A stretch of 64,000 nucleotides of DNA from assembly GCA_025642065.1 (NCBI GenBank), contig JAODUP010000032.1, positions 791,501-855,500 on the forward strand, in the 5' to 3' direction. The position numbers and the translations under genes are program-made. The notes under the pieces were generated by a model that was not told the origin of the DNA, searched no databases, and worked only from the letters and a program-made list of their open reading frames with translations. Shown here in pieces: positions 51,817 through 59,399 of this stretch. Positions within the stretch are counted from its first letter, which is position 1. Every line of letters begins with the position of its first letter. The DNA is from Paralvinella palmiformis. Its lineage: Eukaryota; Annelida; Polychaeta; Terebellida; Alvinellidae.

Positions 51817-52408
51817 CCACATTAACCAAAACCATCTTAAAACATTGGTGTGTGTGCGTGTGCGTGTGTGTGACCGCTCCCCCACCCCGCCGAAATAAGG
51901 ATCCGTGAGCTGCGTCTAATCTTAAATACCGAGCTGAAATCAACACAAAATAATAAAATAAAATGACCCTAACTGTGGCCTCAGTGGCTAGAATGTTTTA
52001 CAAACGCACTACCTTCCTTTTGTTGGAGAATTTCGCCGACTGACATCCCCAGGAGACCATTGGTAGGAACCTGTGAGCGGCGAACAATCCGAGGATTTCA
52101 CAAACCGGGTCGCAGCCGCCACCGATGATAGCGTCCATCCTCTTGTTGGTTTTTGTGTGTCGTATCAGCTGCCAGACGGTCTTGCCCTGATTACATCCGG
52201 TGTCGTAATAGGAAATCTTGATGACGTAGTCGTTTAGAATCATGTCGTTATTGTTGATGTAGTCTACTGCCAGCTGAGCAGCCGGTCCGATCGTGTTTCC
52301 AACTGGCCACGAGCCGGTTTGGGGAAGAAACACCGCCAAGTTGATGACTCCCTTCGACGAAATCTGTCCTGTCACGATCACAGCGAGAAAAGGGAGCAAT
52401 CGCGACAT
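30174..52408 (-). CDS. Receptor-type guanylate cyclase-like protein, 21 exons
   Basis: Type I membrane receptor that would bind an extracellular ligand and signal through a cytoplasmic cyclase domain making cGMP. In transcript order the coding exons are 52408-52013, 51685-51530, 51440-51320, 51265-51113, 50611-50416, 41696-41561, 41002-40775, 40582-40504, 40021-39940, 39839-39774, 39143-39039, 38789-38718, 37857-37698, 35319-35167, 34193-34019, 32271-32131, 31912-31720, 31463-31289, 30856-30764, 30554-30463, 30281-30174. All have AG/GT borders, and phases agree except at exon 4/5. The product is about 1025 residues, a normal length: signal peptide, ANF-receptor ectodomain (to about 460), one membrane helix, kinase-homology domain (about 500-750), linker helix, cyclase domain (about 800-1000). 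Both metal Asp are present; the catalytic Asn and Arg are not. It may be a pseudo-enzyme receptor. Confidence 0.9.
30463..30554 (-). CDS. Cyclase exon 20: cyclase domain end
   Basis: Encodes [20 protein letters not shown] and [10 protein letters not shown], matching KIHxS...L and the RGEVxxK strand. Confidence 0.9.
30764..30856 (-). CDS. Cyclase exon 19: cyclase domain with altered catalytic motif
   Basis: Encodes [20 protein letters not shown] and then [11 protein letters not shown]. The family has GDTVNTASRMES here, so the transition-state Asn and Arg are Thr and Met. Cys of RYCLFG, a guanine-contact position, is kept. Confidence 0.95.
30883..30964. repeat. (CACG)n and (AT)n compound repeat
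   Basis: GCACGCACGC tetramers followed by about 36 bp of pure AT, in cyclase intron 18. Confidence 0.95.
31289..31463 (-). CDS. Cyclase exon 18: cyclase domain, second metal site
   Basis: Encodes [15 protein letters not shown] (Glu for guanine selection and the second metal Asp kept) through LKLRIGIHS. The donor is CTCAG|GTGGCT. Read-through past it gives a false longer ORF. Confidence 0.95.
31720..31912 (-). CDS. Cyclase exon 17: cyclase domain, first metal site
   Basis: Encodes [20 protein letters not shown] and [19 protein letters not shown]. The metal Asp of FSD is kept; the usual Gly of FSDIVGFT is Ser. Confidence 0.95.
32131..32271 (-). CDS. Cyclase exon 16: dimerising linker helix
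   Basis: Encodes [20 protein letters not shown], then [20 protein letters not shown], the signalling helix / coiled coil that joins the kinase-homology and cyclase domains. Confidence 0.9.
33353..33388. repeat. (AT)n tract
   Basis: Pure TA run in cyclase intron 15. Confidence 0.9.
33450..33715 (+). repeat. LINE-associated dispersed repeat, 3' end
   Basis: GC-richer block in AT-rich intron 15 beginning GGCGACGGGGGATTGGG and ending in the tetramer tail TAAGTAAGTAAAT. Composition and tail suggest a non-LTR element fragment; no RT motif is present. Confidence 0.4.
34019..34193 (-). CDS. Cyclase exon 15: end of kinase-homology domain
   Basis: Encodes [32 protein letters not shown] and KLFKEANEG: the PxRP and CW-x-E-x-P-x-x-RP-x-F motifs. 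A long CT tract precedes the acceptor on the sense strand. Confidence 0.9.
34236..34425. repeat. (GA)n / (CA)n compound array
   Basis: GA-rich tract with embedded CA and GCAC repeats in intron 14. It reads as a CT tract on the gene's sense strand about 40 bp before exon 15. Long ORFs here are Ser-Leu or Glu-Arg runs. Confidence 0.95.
34557..34883. repeat. (GTT)n/(GGT)n trinucleotide array
   Basis: Degenerate GTT/GTG/GTC triplets for about 325 bp in intron 14. Stop-free in several frames (Val-Leu, Thr-Pro or Asn-Thr runs), so the ORFs are artefacts. Confidence 0.95.
35167..35319 (-). CDS. Cyclase exon 14: kinase-homology C-lobe
   Basis: Encodes [11 protein letters not shown] and [15 protein letters not shown], the APE and DVYSFGI motifs. 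Phase 1 at both ends. Confidence 0.9.
35527..36170. repeat. (AGT)n array with periodic AATGGA units
   Basis: About 640 bp of AGT triplets interrupted some fifteen times by AATGGA, in intron 13. It is open in at least four frames over more than 200 codons, giving poly-Ser, poly-Val, poly-Leu or poly-Thr; not coding. Confidence 0.95.
36421..37110 (+). mobile_element. Candidate non-autonomous Helitron
   Basis: Begins TCTATATAAATAAATGTGAA after an A. It ends near a GC-rich hairpin-like CCGTACGGAGCGCGG followed by CTTTTAAG and a T. This is close to Helitron ends (5' TC, 3' hairpin, CTRR, A^T insertion), but the 3' terminus is not a clean CTRR. No Rep-helicase is present. Confidence 0.35.
37425..37523. 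repeat. (GT)n array
   Basis: Imperfect GTGTGTGCGT repeat in intron 13. Confidence 0.9.
37658..37693. repeat. (TAG)n array adjoining exon 13 donor
   Basis: About 12 TAG triplets, reading as (TAC)n on the sense strand, starting about 4 bases inside the intron. Confidence 0.9.
37698..37857 (-). CDS. Cyclase exon 13: pseudokinase catalytic-loop region
   Basis: Encodes [20 protein letters not shown] and [10 protein letters not shown]. The HGRLKSSNC sequence replaces the HRD Asp of active kinases, as usual in receptor cyclases; DFG is intact. An array of TAG triplets lies in the intron a few bases past the donor. Confidence 0.9.
38238..38272. repeat. (AAT)n tract
   Basis: Pure AAT triplets in intron 12. 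Confidence 0.9.
38369..38470. repeat. (GTGC)n-rich array
   Basis: GCGTGCGTGTGT-type repeat of about 100 bp in intron 12. Confidence 0.9.
38642..38690. repeat. (GAC)n/(GAT)n array
   Basis: GAC triplets passing into GAT triplets, about 30 bp before exon 12's donor side. Confidence 0.9.
38718..38789 (-). CDS. Cyclase exon 12: kinase-homology domain
   Basis: Encodes [10 protein letters not shown] and [11 protein letters not shown], the helix D/E segment. Both ends phase 0. Confidence 0.85.
38853..38958. repeat. (AAT)n/(ATT)n palindromic array and shared flank
   Basis: AAT triplets switch to ATT triplets, forming a large potential hairpin. The following flank ATATACTCTTTTTTAGTAAA matches about 27425-27450. 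Confidence 0.8.
39039..39143 (-). CDS. Cyclase exon 11: kinase-homology domain
   Basis: Encodes [20 protein letters not shown] and [11 protein letters not shown], matching the HxNL...FVG and EYCPRGSL motifs. Confidence 0.9.
39174..39432. repeat. (AT)n and (CATA)/(CAGA) tetramer array
   Basis: AT run at 39174-39205, then ACATACAGACATACCTACAT-type tetramers to about 39432, in intron 10 within 30 bp of exon 11. Confidence 0.9.
39774..39839 (-). CDS. Cyclase exon 10: shortened kinase-homology N-lobe
   Basis: The 22 residues [20 protein letters not shown] plus YK align with the family's helix C region. The glycine loop and VAVK strand that normally precede it are absent between exons 9 and 10, only 100 bp apart. 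Confidence 0.75.
39940..40021 (-). CDS. Cyclase exon 9: juxtamembrane / kinase-homology start
   Basis: Encodes [15 protein letters not shown], equivalent to the family's LWRVRWEDxE segment just inside the membrane. Phase 2 in, 0 out. Confidence 0.8.
40231..40432 (+). repeat. tRNA-derived SINE fragment (family 4)
   Basis: Head with A-box-like GGTGCAGTGGGTAATACGC and B-box-like AGGATCGAATC. The tail contains CACTGACTGACTGACTCATT, shared with about 28795-28850. Located in cyclase intron 8. Confidence 0.5.
40504..40582 (-). CDS. Cyclase exon 8: transmembrane helix
   Basis: Encodes [20 protein letters not shown] and then TVFLYK: a single hydrophobic span ended by a basic residue. Phase 1 in, 2 out; donor TACAA|GTAAGT. 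Confidence 0.9.
40775..41002 (-). CDS. Cyclase exon 7: membrane-proximal ectodomain
   Basis: Starts [13 protein letters not shown] and runs to [13 protein letters not shown]. This is the G-x-x-G-x-V-x-x-D-x-N-G-D motif and the juxtamembrane Cys pair of receptor cyclases. The donor ACAG|GTCTGT is weaker than one 34 bp on, but only this one keeps frame into the membrane helix. Confidence 0.85.
41561..41696 (-). CDS. Cyclase exon 6: ectodomain
   Basis: Encodes [20 protein letters not shown] and LMFNRKFP, the conserved AGxLYDSVxLYAxAL helix of ANF-receptor domains. Phase 0 in, 1 out. It follows the 8.7-kb transposon-filled intron 5. Confidence 0.9.
42302..42460. mobile_element. Candidate hAT end, GGGTT-rich
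   Basis: Starts TAGAGCCCTGCACGGG and continues as GGGTT repeats. Arms 42314-42326 and 42337-42349 (CGGGTTGGGTTAA and its inverse) form a perfect 13-bp hairpin. AGAGCCCTGCACGGG resembles many animal and plant hAT termini. No partner end is seen. Confidence 0.35.
42590..42740 (-). mobile_element. SINE family 1, truncated 3' part
   Basis: About 150 bp matches the 3' region of the full copies: TTTCGGGGATAATCCCCAGG, CAGCACAGCCTCTATATTG, CACTCACAGGGGAGCAGTA. The tRNA head is missing; the fragment runs into a (GA)n tract. Confidence 0.8.
42733..42776. repeat. (GA)n tract
   Basis: Pure GA run at the break of the SINE fragment. Confidence 0.95.
43381..44920 (+). mobile_element. CR1-like LINE, 5' segment of a split copy
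   Basis: Possible N-terminal piece at 43381-43506 ([16 protein letters not shown]). From 44089 the ORF remnants are [16 protein letters not shown], then [35 protein letters not shown] and [11 protein letters not shown], the RT fingers/palm motifs (NYRPVSN, FQSAY, AFDTVDH). Stops and frame breaks make it dead. It stops exactly where the conserved ILLSRL would follow; that text resumes at 48676. A hAT-like fragment (about 43865-44050) may interrupt it. Confidence 0.75.
45160..47090 (+). mobile_element. Second LINE (CR1/L2-like RT), inserted copy
   Basis: Frame-broken but ordered: [13 protein letters not shown] (45250), [20 protein letters not shown] (45670s), [20 protein letters not shown] (46060s), [21 protein letters not shown] (catalytic FADD with Ala to Glu), [30 protein letters not shown] and a degraded [13 protein letters not shown] tail. 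It is distinct in sequence from the LINE around it. Not active. Confidence 0.8.
47273..48507. mobile_element. Foldback element / MITE with about 160-bp inverted ends
   Basis: The left arm 47273-47433 and right arm 48342-48507 are inverted copies. Shared text includes CAAGCCTAGAAATCTT, AACACATAAATAGTTCGAAC and GGAGATCTACTTAAAAT. The 0.9-kb interior is AT-rich without an ORF and holds a (TCTA)n array at about 48229-48316. Confidence 0.75.
48512..48538. repeat. 9-bp perfect hairpin
   Basis: GGATTAGGC and GCCTAATCC flank a CACGTGGTA loop, just outside the foldback right arm. Confidence 0.9.
48676..49810 (+). mobile_element. CR1-like LINE, 3' segment of the split copy
   Basis: Resumes as [20 protein letters not shown], then [16 protein letters not shown] (the YADD box, mutated and followed by a stop), [36 protein letters not shown] and [20 protein letters not shown], the full CR1-type order to the C-terminus. 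It is followed by a short 3' UTR and an (ATT)n tail. The related copy at 6363-7285 shares this 3' end. Confidence 0.85.
49811..49893. repeat. (ATT)n then (GTT)n tail
   Basis: Directly follows the LINE 3' end and is probably its expanded terminal microsatellite. Confidence 0.9.
50088..50139. repeat. (AT)n tract
   Basis: Pure AT run of about 50 bp in cyclase intron 5. Confidence 0.95.
50416..50611 (-). CDS. Cyclase exon 5: ectodomain, 5' border uncertain
   Basis: Encodes [20 protein letters not shown] and [13 protein letters not shown]. The only nearby acceptor (GGATAG|C) is phase 2, whereas exon 4 leaves phase 1, so the join shifts frame. A missed microexon, alternative border or indel would explain it. 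The 3' border CAG|GTAGGT is clear. Confidence 0.7.
51113..51265 (-). CDS. Cyclase exon 4: ectodomain
   Basis: Encodes [19 protein letters not shown] and [14 protein letters not shown], the canonical receptor segment where the family has a Cys/Gly-rich strand and the helix of the second lobe. Phase 1 in and 1 out, donor ACAAG|GTATTT. Confidence 0.8.
51320..51440 (-). CDS. Cyclase exon 3: ectodomain
   Basis: Phase 0 in, 1 out, about 40 residues beginning [16 protein letters not shown] and ending LLKNAK. Borders TTTAG| and AAAG|GTAGGT. Confidence 0.8.
51530..51685 (-). CDS. Cyclase exon 2: ectodomain
   Basis: Encodes 52 residues starting [10 protein letters not shown], then [14 protein letters not shown], matching the R-T...HFxW segment of ANF-receptor domains. 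Phase 0 at both ends. A long (AT)n array lies in the intron about 55 bp before the acceptor. Confidence 0.85.
51728..51811. repeat. (AT)n array before exon 2 acceptor
   Basis: About 80 bp of TA in cyclase intron 1, ending about 40 bp upstream (sense strand) of exon 2. Confidence 0.95.
52013..52408 (-). CDS. Cyclase exon 1: signal peptide and ectodomain start
   Basis: I chose ATG 52408 because it opens a signal peptide ([14 protein letters not shown]). An in-frame ATG at 52486 would add 26 polar residues ahead of it. The rest is ANF-receptor fold: [55 protein letters not shown]. The Cys pairs fit natriuretic-type receptor ectodomains. Confidence 0.85.
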
Positions 52409-52571
52409 TTCACCAATGGCTACTTGCGGACTGACTAGAGGGCTGTTTCTTGTTCGTTTGGGTGGACGAACATCGAGTTTCTTCACCGATGTTGGTTATA
52501 CAGATGCCGAGTATACTTATATCTGAAGAGCGAGTATTTAGTTTTGATGGATAGCCGCGCATAGTCTTGCC

Positions 52572-52579
52572 CTTTTATA
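52572..52579 (-). promoter_or_regulatory. TATA box of the cyclase gene
   Basis: TATAAAAG on the minus strand, followed by GGC. It would place transcription start near 52545, leaving a 5' UTR of about 140 bases before the ATG at 52408. No competing exon lies between. Confidence 0.55.
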
Positions 52580-53880
52580 GCCTACTGACGTCTAATAATG
52601 ATGCTAACCATTAGTGAGGTTGATAATTGTTCTCGTGAGCCTCCCCAGGTGATTATTTTCGGTGAACAATCAGTAATTAATAGCTATTGTATCTCCAGCA
52701 TCTCAACGTGTAATATGAAATAGATATATAGTCGGATATTGAAGGCTTTGTGTTGTCAAGTTATATGGTTATTATGAGATAAACCGACTGCAGATGATAT
52801 GAGTGTTAATATTACAGGTAACTCTAGGTGATGACGTTATAGGAGTACCGTCCAGAAAATAAGATAGGGTATAATACTCAATTATATAGGGGATTTTGTT
52901 TTTATATCCGTATTATAATAAACATTTATTATCCTGGGGGAGGGAGCATGATGCATTAAGTATAAAATAAGGGTAGGTAACTAATCCAGAAGGTTGAACC
53001 CCCAAAAGCTTAAAATGCACATATTATGAATGATTTTAAGTGCGACTAGAATGATGTGCACATTAAAATAATGATATGCGGTCACATTTAGGAACACTCC
53101 TTAAACTTTAAAGATAAAAATTAAAAGACACATATGAGATCATACAAAACGTCAGTATTCGTGTCCGTAAGTCTGGGCTCACTCTAGTACCAAATTTGAC
53201 TTGGCAAAAGTTGCTAAATAGGCAAATGTTTCTTTAAGGTTCTTCTTAAGCAGAAGCCAATTTGTGCCATTAATAATATTCTGTATTTTCTCAATCTTGT
53301 TTTTATAGTTGGCAAACATATTGCAGTATAATATCAGATGCGGGTTAATTGGACAGTTGGTTTTGATACTTCATCAATTTATAACAGTGCATGACGCTTT
53401 GTTGAATAGTACCGATAATGTGTTCATTTATAACAGTAAAAATGTGTAACATAAACTATTTATTAAAAATAATTTAGAATGTATATCATTCTGCATTTGA
53501 AAATAATATAATACATATAGGCTACTAAGAGATTCCAGTTTCATTAAATCATGCAACACGGACAAATCTCAAACTATTCTACCGTACAAGTACATTTACA
53601 TCGACATAAACCTGACACATACCTGTCAATCTCCGTGAAATGAAACAGTAGTTTCAGAATGAGTAAAATCACAAACGTGTCAATAATACCATAAAATAAC
53701 CAAAAACAGAACCTGGATCGTTGGTGTCAACTGTTATTTATTGATTCAATTTTTATTAACATATAAAGTAAGAATCAGAAATTCACATTGATCGCGACTG
53801 CACTTGTTGTGCAGACAGTACTCGGATCCAAACGTGGCATTTTACTGGTGCTGTATGTTGTACTCGTGTGCGGCACGTTT
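52580..53880. other. Upstream region of the cyclase gene
   Basis: No gene or clear repeat. Likely to hold the cyclase promoter region. Confidence 0.4.
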
Positions 53881-53882
53881 TG

Positions 53883-54021
53883 CTAGAGCCACCATCTCCT
53901 CTGATTCACTAAACGTATAACACCACCTGTCGTTGTTAAGCTTGCATTGTTTAAGTGCTGTGAGTGTGTCGGCGTTAAGGCTCTGGCGACACTCTGCATG
54001 CACTTCCGGACAACGGACATT

Positions 54022-54062
<41 letters not shown>

Positions 54063-54580
54063 CATCATTGTTGTGTGGCAAACTGAGAACAGCGACCATT
54101 ACTTGTCCAAGTGCGGGGAACTGCATATGTCCCATTGTCGTCTTTATCTTCATGATTTCACCCCAGTAACAGCCAACAAATTTCTGTACACCACCATCTT
54201 CCATGCCGATCTCACCGTCTGCCATAAGCTGGTAGTCCTCAAATTCTTCTACGATGACCTCTTGGTCAATAAGAGGAGTAAAGTGTTCAGCCAAACGAAC
54301 AATTGCGGCATACGTCAGTTCATCGCGTTTGGTTGGCTTGTTCCAGCACAACAGGTCATATGGGGAATATCTTCAGCATTTTTCGCGCAACAGCACAGTA
54401 GAAATTACGAACATCGCTAAACATATTCGCTGTCTGGAAACATTACTTTCACTAAGTCGGTGAAATGATCGGTCACAAACTGTGTAAAGGGTACCTTTGC
54501 CTTTATGATGGGGGAGGACACCTGCGGTTTCACCGCGAAGAACGACGTCAAGGAGGGGGGGGGGTCTTGGCCTCATTTGT
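53883..54580 (-). pseudogene. hAT transposase C-terminal relic
   Basis: The minus strand reads, with frame breaks, DHFTDLVKVMFPDSEYV (about 54470), RDELTYAAIVRLAEHF, WGEIMKIKTTMGHMQFPALG and QVMVAVLSLPHNNDD, then a CT/GA microsatellite coding Glu-Arg repeats, then SVVRKCMQSVARAL. FPxLxxLVxAVLSLPHSNAD-x-ER-x-FS is the hAT dimerisation signature of the ZNF862/KIAA1586-like type. The protein is broken at the ER-x-FS position. Confidence 0.65.
54022..54060. repeat. (CT)n tract inside the hAT relic
   Basis: Pure CT run of about 38 bp; it shifts frame between the two halves of the transposase relic. Confidence 0.95.
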
Positions 54581-55180
54581 TTTGTTTAAACAGTTGGCCA
54601 GATGCAGGTTCACATCATACGCCAGATGCAGCTACTTTTTAGTTGTAGGTGCAATGATTACTCTTTTGAACCGGGTAACCCATTCCTATTAGAACTAGTT
54701 GTACACTTTGACTTTGAGGGCAAATGCCGATTATTGTCCATAATATCTCTATTCAAACTTCATAATAAATGTCTATTTTCAAACTCAAAAATAATCTTCC
54801 CTTTTCAAATTAAATGCTGGCATAACTCTCACCTGAAGTCTGATGCGGTGTCGTATAGTCTTGTCCACAGTTGAACAAGGTGAAGGAAATGATGATGATG
54901 ATGATTAGTGTTTTACGGCCATCAAGGTGATGGTGTCGGGTGATTGACGTAACATATGTATTACATAAGTAAAACAATAACGGTGAAACGATTAGAAAAC
55001 CTTTTTTTAGCTATACTTGTAGTAGTAATTGTATTAATAAAACCGCAATGACTACGACTAAGCCACGATACTTAACAGGTCTGCTGATATTAACAACAAA
55101 AACGGAAAAGAAAATGTCTGCAGCACAACACAACATGGAACGAAACATGCTCGACATCACTTATAAAGCCCGAAAAACTA
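54581..55180. other. Intergenic, nothing recognised
   Basis: A short GAT run near 54890; otherwise no supported feature. Confidence 0.4.
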
Positions 55181-55189
55181 ACAATGGGT

Positions 55190-55350
55190 GACCAAAAAAA
55201 AATCGAGGAAGGCCACCAACAAGGCGGAGAGTTGAACTACAAGAATACTGGAGCGAGGTGAACTGGTGCATGAGAGCAAGACACCGGAAGCAACGTGCTA
55301 AGGCTTTCGTCCTGCAGTGGACTGATCATGGCCGAAGAAGGTGTTGATGC
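55190..55350 (+). mobile_element. LINE polyprotein C-terminal fragment
   Basis: The frame from 55201 reads RGRPPTRRRVELQEYWSE, then AFVLQWTDHGRRRC and a stop. The RGRP-x-TRW...AF-x-x-QW-x-D-x-G pattern ends many LINE polyproteins. Truncated upstream. Confidence 0.55.
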
Positions 55351-56253
55351 CATAGTCTAATAAATGAACTGATAAGCAATAAACCAAGAACGAACGGCAC
55401 GATTTGAATAAAGACTAGAACTATTAACTAGCTATGAGGGTAACATGTGGCACACGTATTAACAACTGATACAATCATATAAAGTGACCATAAAAGCTGG
55501 TGGAACTTTTAAAGAAGTACTACAACATTTCAGTTTTTGAGCCAAATGGTTATAAAATTGTAGACCTCTCTAAACCTTGGTGTCGTATTTCTAAAAAAAC
55601 AAATAAAGATTAGAAATATAAAACCCTTATAATAACAATAATATAATGTAAACGATATCATTGAGTTATCCCACTGAATACAGAGATAAATGCTAAAACT
55701 TATGTAGCTTTACACCACGTGGTAACTGAAAATATACGGATATATGTAATACTGCTTGTTTCATATATTTGTTATACTTTACATTCCCGTGGGCATAAGC
55801 TCGATGGCTGAGATTCCACTCCATTGGTGGTGTGGGGGTCTTGGGGACCCTCTCTAGGAATTGTTTTTAATTAGGAGGCAAGTGGTGGAATCTGGGACTG
55901 AAATAATGGAAACATTCTGCTCCAAATACCTGGGTTTAAAAGCTGGAAGCACAATAAATTTTATTCATATGAATTATAAGTAATAGACACACACTTCTAT
56001 TAAATTTATTTAACAAAATAAAATGGATTTCAACGTTTTTATTGTTGTATTTTATTTGGTTGTTGGCGCAGACGTCTTTTCGGTGTTGAAAGTTTTCTTC
56101 TGGAATACAACTGATTTCCCAAGCATGGCTGCATCTAAGAATTGAAATAATGATAAAAATGGCCCCTCTCAATAATTATGTGGGGATATATGCCTACTCG
56201 AATTGAACAAGCCAAAAGCTTTAAATTTTGCTATTAGGACAATCAGTGGTATC

Positions 56254-56254
<1 letters not shown>
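55351..56254. other. Intergenic, nothing recognised
   Basis: No supported features. Confidence 0.4.

Positions 56255-56343
<89 letters not shown>
56255..56343. repeat. (AT)n array
   Basis: About 88 bp of pure TA. Confidence 0.95.
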
Positions 56344-56347
<4 letters not shown>

Positions 56348-56403
56348 ACATTCACAAACTGTTCAAATCCGCCATATATACAGGAAAAGCTGTCATTTTA
56401 AAA

Positions 56404-56448
56404 TAATAAAGGAATAATTTCAAGAGAATTTTATTACAAATATGTCTG

Positions 56449-56537
<89 letters not shown>

Positions 56538-56592
56538 AAGGAATAATTTCAAGATACATTTTATTACAAATATGTCTGTGTGTGCATATAAT
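56404..56592. repeat. Direct duplication flanking an (AT)n array
   Basis: The text ATAATAAAGGAATAATTTCA...TTTTATTACAAATATG...GTGTGTGCATATA occurs at 56404-56460 and again at 56534-56592, separated by about 75 bp of AT repeat. This is a tandem duplication whose junction microsatellite has expanded. Confidence 0.9.
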
Positions 56593-56653
56593 ACACAAGT
56601 ATACCCAATTTAAATCCTAATGGGGCTTGTAGTCATTGAAAACAATATTATAT

Positions 56654-56658
<5 letters not shown>

Positions 56659-56731
<73 letters not shown>
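56659..56731. repeat. (AT)n array
   Basis: About 72 bp of pure AT, third in a cluster. Confidence 0.95.
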
Positions 56732-56736
<5 letters not shown>

Positions 56737-57133
56737 GCTTGCAGTTTTGGGGAGTCTAGTCAAAGTCACAAAGTTGTTTCTAAGGAATTAATATGCGGCC
56801 AATGATAAAATCTTCGGCAAAATTTTAACAACAGCGCGTGGTCGATTTGGCCCTGTCAGTTACCCATACAAAATGTCAATTATTCTTGATAAGTATTATA
56901 TGGACGCAAAACAGAGTAACCCAGGCCTTCTTACTGCACTAATTAATAGCAAAATCTATTAAAGTAACCAAAATTACAAGTAGAGGAAAGGCAATTTAAT
57001 ATTCATACGATATGACTGCATTTTCAAATGGCAGGACAGCCGCAGAGCAACAAGCCAGTCAAATTTAGGTTTCCATGACTGTGGCAGCATATCCTTCGGA
57101 ATTCCCTGGTGTTAAGATTTCTGCATTGATTGG

Positions 57134-57224
<91 letters not shown>

Positions 57225-57237
57225 TATCATCATCATT
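57134..57237. repeat. (CAT)n array
   Basis: About 34 CAT triplets, giving poly-His or poly-Met artefact ORFs. Confidence 0.95.
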
Positions 57238-58480
57238 GCGTGTTTATCTGGATAGCCAGATCGATTGGGACGGAAACAGCCAATATTGTTTTCATTTGCC
57301 CTCCCGCTGTATTTATATCAAACGACGATAATTACCCGTTACTGACAAAGTTGTTTTGTTGATACTGGCCAAATAATGTTCTAGAATGTCTTGAGTTCTG
57401 GCATATAGCTTCGACTCTTATATTTAATTTTTATATGGTTTTTAATACCAACCCACCATAACCCTATACGGTAAAACCACGGGAATTACCCAGTTTCTCC
57501 CGATACGGCAGAAATACTTTGCGCCAAGGGAAAAATGGTAGAAAGGGAAGAAATTAAATATGGGGGATATTTTCATGAAATTATTAAATTAAAAGAGATT
57601 ATTCCAAATAAATGACAATTTACAACGAATATAAACATGTAACTAAGTTATTTAATTATGAATCTTGTCAAAACAAAACTTCACCCGTACTCAAAAGCTT
57701 CAAATATGCAATTATCCCGAATAATCTCACGACAGGTCTACAAGGGACATCCAGAATATCAAGGAGCCAAACTATCGGCTGCTCAAACAGAAATATCCAG
57801 CCTTCATTCCCGAAATTTCAGGCCAAATAAGAACCAATACCCATTAGGCATTTTTTACCGAGGCTGCTCTCAAAGTTTGCTCTTCAATTCAATTCAATTC
57901 GTTCATTTCACATTCATAATACACAATTTTAATGAAATGACACACATGTAGAATGTTGAAAAGGAGGATGCTTGAAGTATTGCTTATATAATGCATCCCC
58001 CCGTAACTGAAAATACTCCGTACACTTTATTATACATAATTCAATGAATGTAAATATTTTGACAATACTGGATGTTGACAAAACGGTGATTTGATTATCA
58101 TCTTAATAGCAAACACGATCATGGGTCGTTATGACACCACAGGAACGATGACAAATTGTTATGACACGTAAAATGATTCCATATCGTTATGACACACACA
58201 AGCAAAGACAACAGGTCATTATGAGAACGAATAATTAGGCACGTACACATGCACGTATTACGGACAACGATCCCAGTGTCCATATCACGCCTACAGCGAA
58301 TCACACACGATATCCACACCAGTGTAAACCTCAGTTTGTTAACATGTAATTACACAATATTCCAAACCTGGATGGCACAAATTAAAGTTTGTGCACATTT
58401 GGAGGGACATATATGAACACTGTAATCCAAATAACAACTCTAATAATATTACTTAGCGGAAGGCAAGGAATCAAAGAGGA
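57238..58480. other. Intergenic with a degenerate 30-bp-period repeat
   Basis: No gene supported. Four occurrences of (C/T)(G/A)TTATGACAC-like text at about 58127, 58158, 58185 and 58217. Confidence 0.4.
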
Positions 58481-58489
58481 GTGAATTCT

Positions 58490-58800
58490 TATTTTGTGGA
58501 TTTCAGCATCAATCAGGATCAATTGAGCGAATCTTCTCGAACTTTGGTCAAATTAATAGCAAAGTGAGGAACTGACTTGACAACAATATGGTATCAAAGA
58601 TGGTGTTTTGTTACTGCCTACTGAGGGGAGATGTGGAAATTGACTATTGATGATATAGACATGAACATAAATTATCACGTTATATGTACGAACATCGTAT
58701 TGTTTTTATATCTGCATAATGTACATGTCAACATGTTCTAATGCCACAATGTTCTGATACTAATAAATCGAACTAATAAACGAATTAAATCTGGAATGTT
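58490..58800 (+). pseudogene. hAT transposase C-terminal relic with 3' end
   Basis: Allowing a small insertion and one stop, the frame reads SAS...IERIFSNFGQINSKVRN and then NNMVSKMVFCYCLLRG. It is the sister of the fragment at 23905-24174. The following 3' text is shared, inverted, with about 17175-17220. Confidence 0.55.
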
Positions 58801-59399
58801 AGTATTTTGAAGCATTTATGTGTCTTTAAACTTTATTTAGAAATTTGGGGTATGTTTATGGGTAGCAAATAGTACTACGATTTCTGTCAGTCTATGTAAT
58901 GGCGGGGAGTAGTTTTACTTTCGAAAAGGATCTGAGATTGTTGGTGAAATGTATCACCGACTTTGAAGTATGAATAAACATTACTTTCTCCAGTGGATAT
59001 ATTTAGCTTTAATGTCACAATAACTGTATGCCTCTTGGGTTATTATGCTCTTTCTATATTAAATGGTCTCAGTCGATTTGTAACTTGTTTACAGTTTAGT
59101 CTAGTAAATTAGATCTAGTCTAGATCCGTCTAGTTCAACTTCAAGCGGTGGTGGCTACGCTTAGAGTCTAGTAGTGGTACTAGTAACACTATCAGTATAA
59201 TTTTTGTACTTAAACCTTATTGTTAAATAATCTTTGCTGAAGGTGCGAACTTGAATAGTGTGCCATTCCTTCAAATGTTATGGGATTGTAATTTGTACGC
59301 TGGTCAGACTCAGTGAGTAAAAATTCGGTTTGGGCAAATGAAAAAAAACCTCACTTTCTCGGCTGGGCAAGTGGAAAATTTCTTATCATTTAGCAATGA

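Noticed and set aside
57075..57362. Poly-His protein
   Set aside because: It is a CAT microsatellite with no supporting gene structure.
58127..58225. CRISPR-like array
   Set aside because: Only four degenerate units of about 30-bp period in a eukaryotic context with no cas genes.
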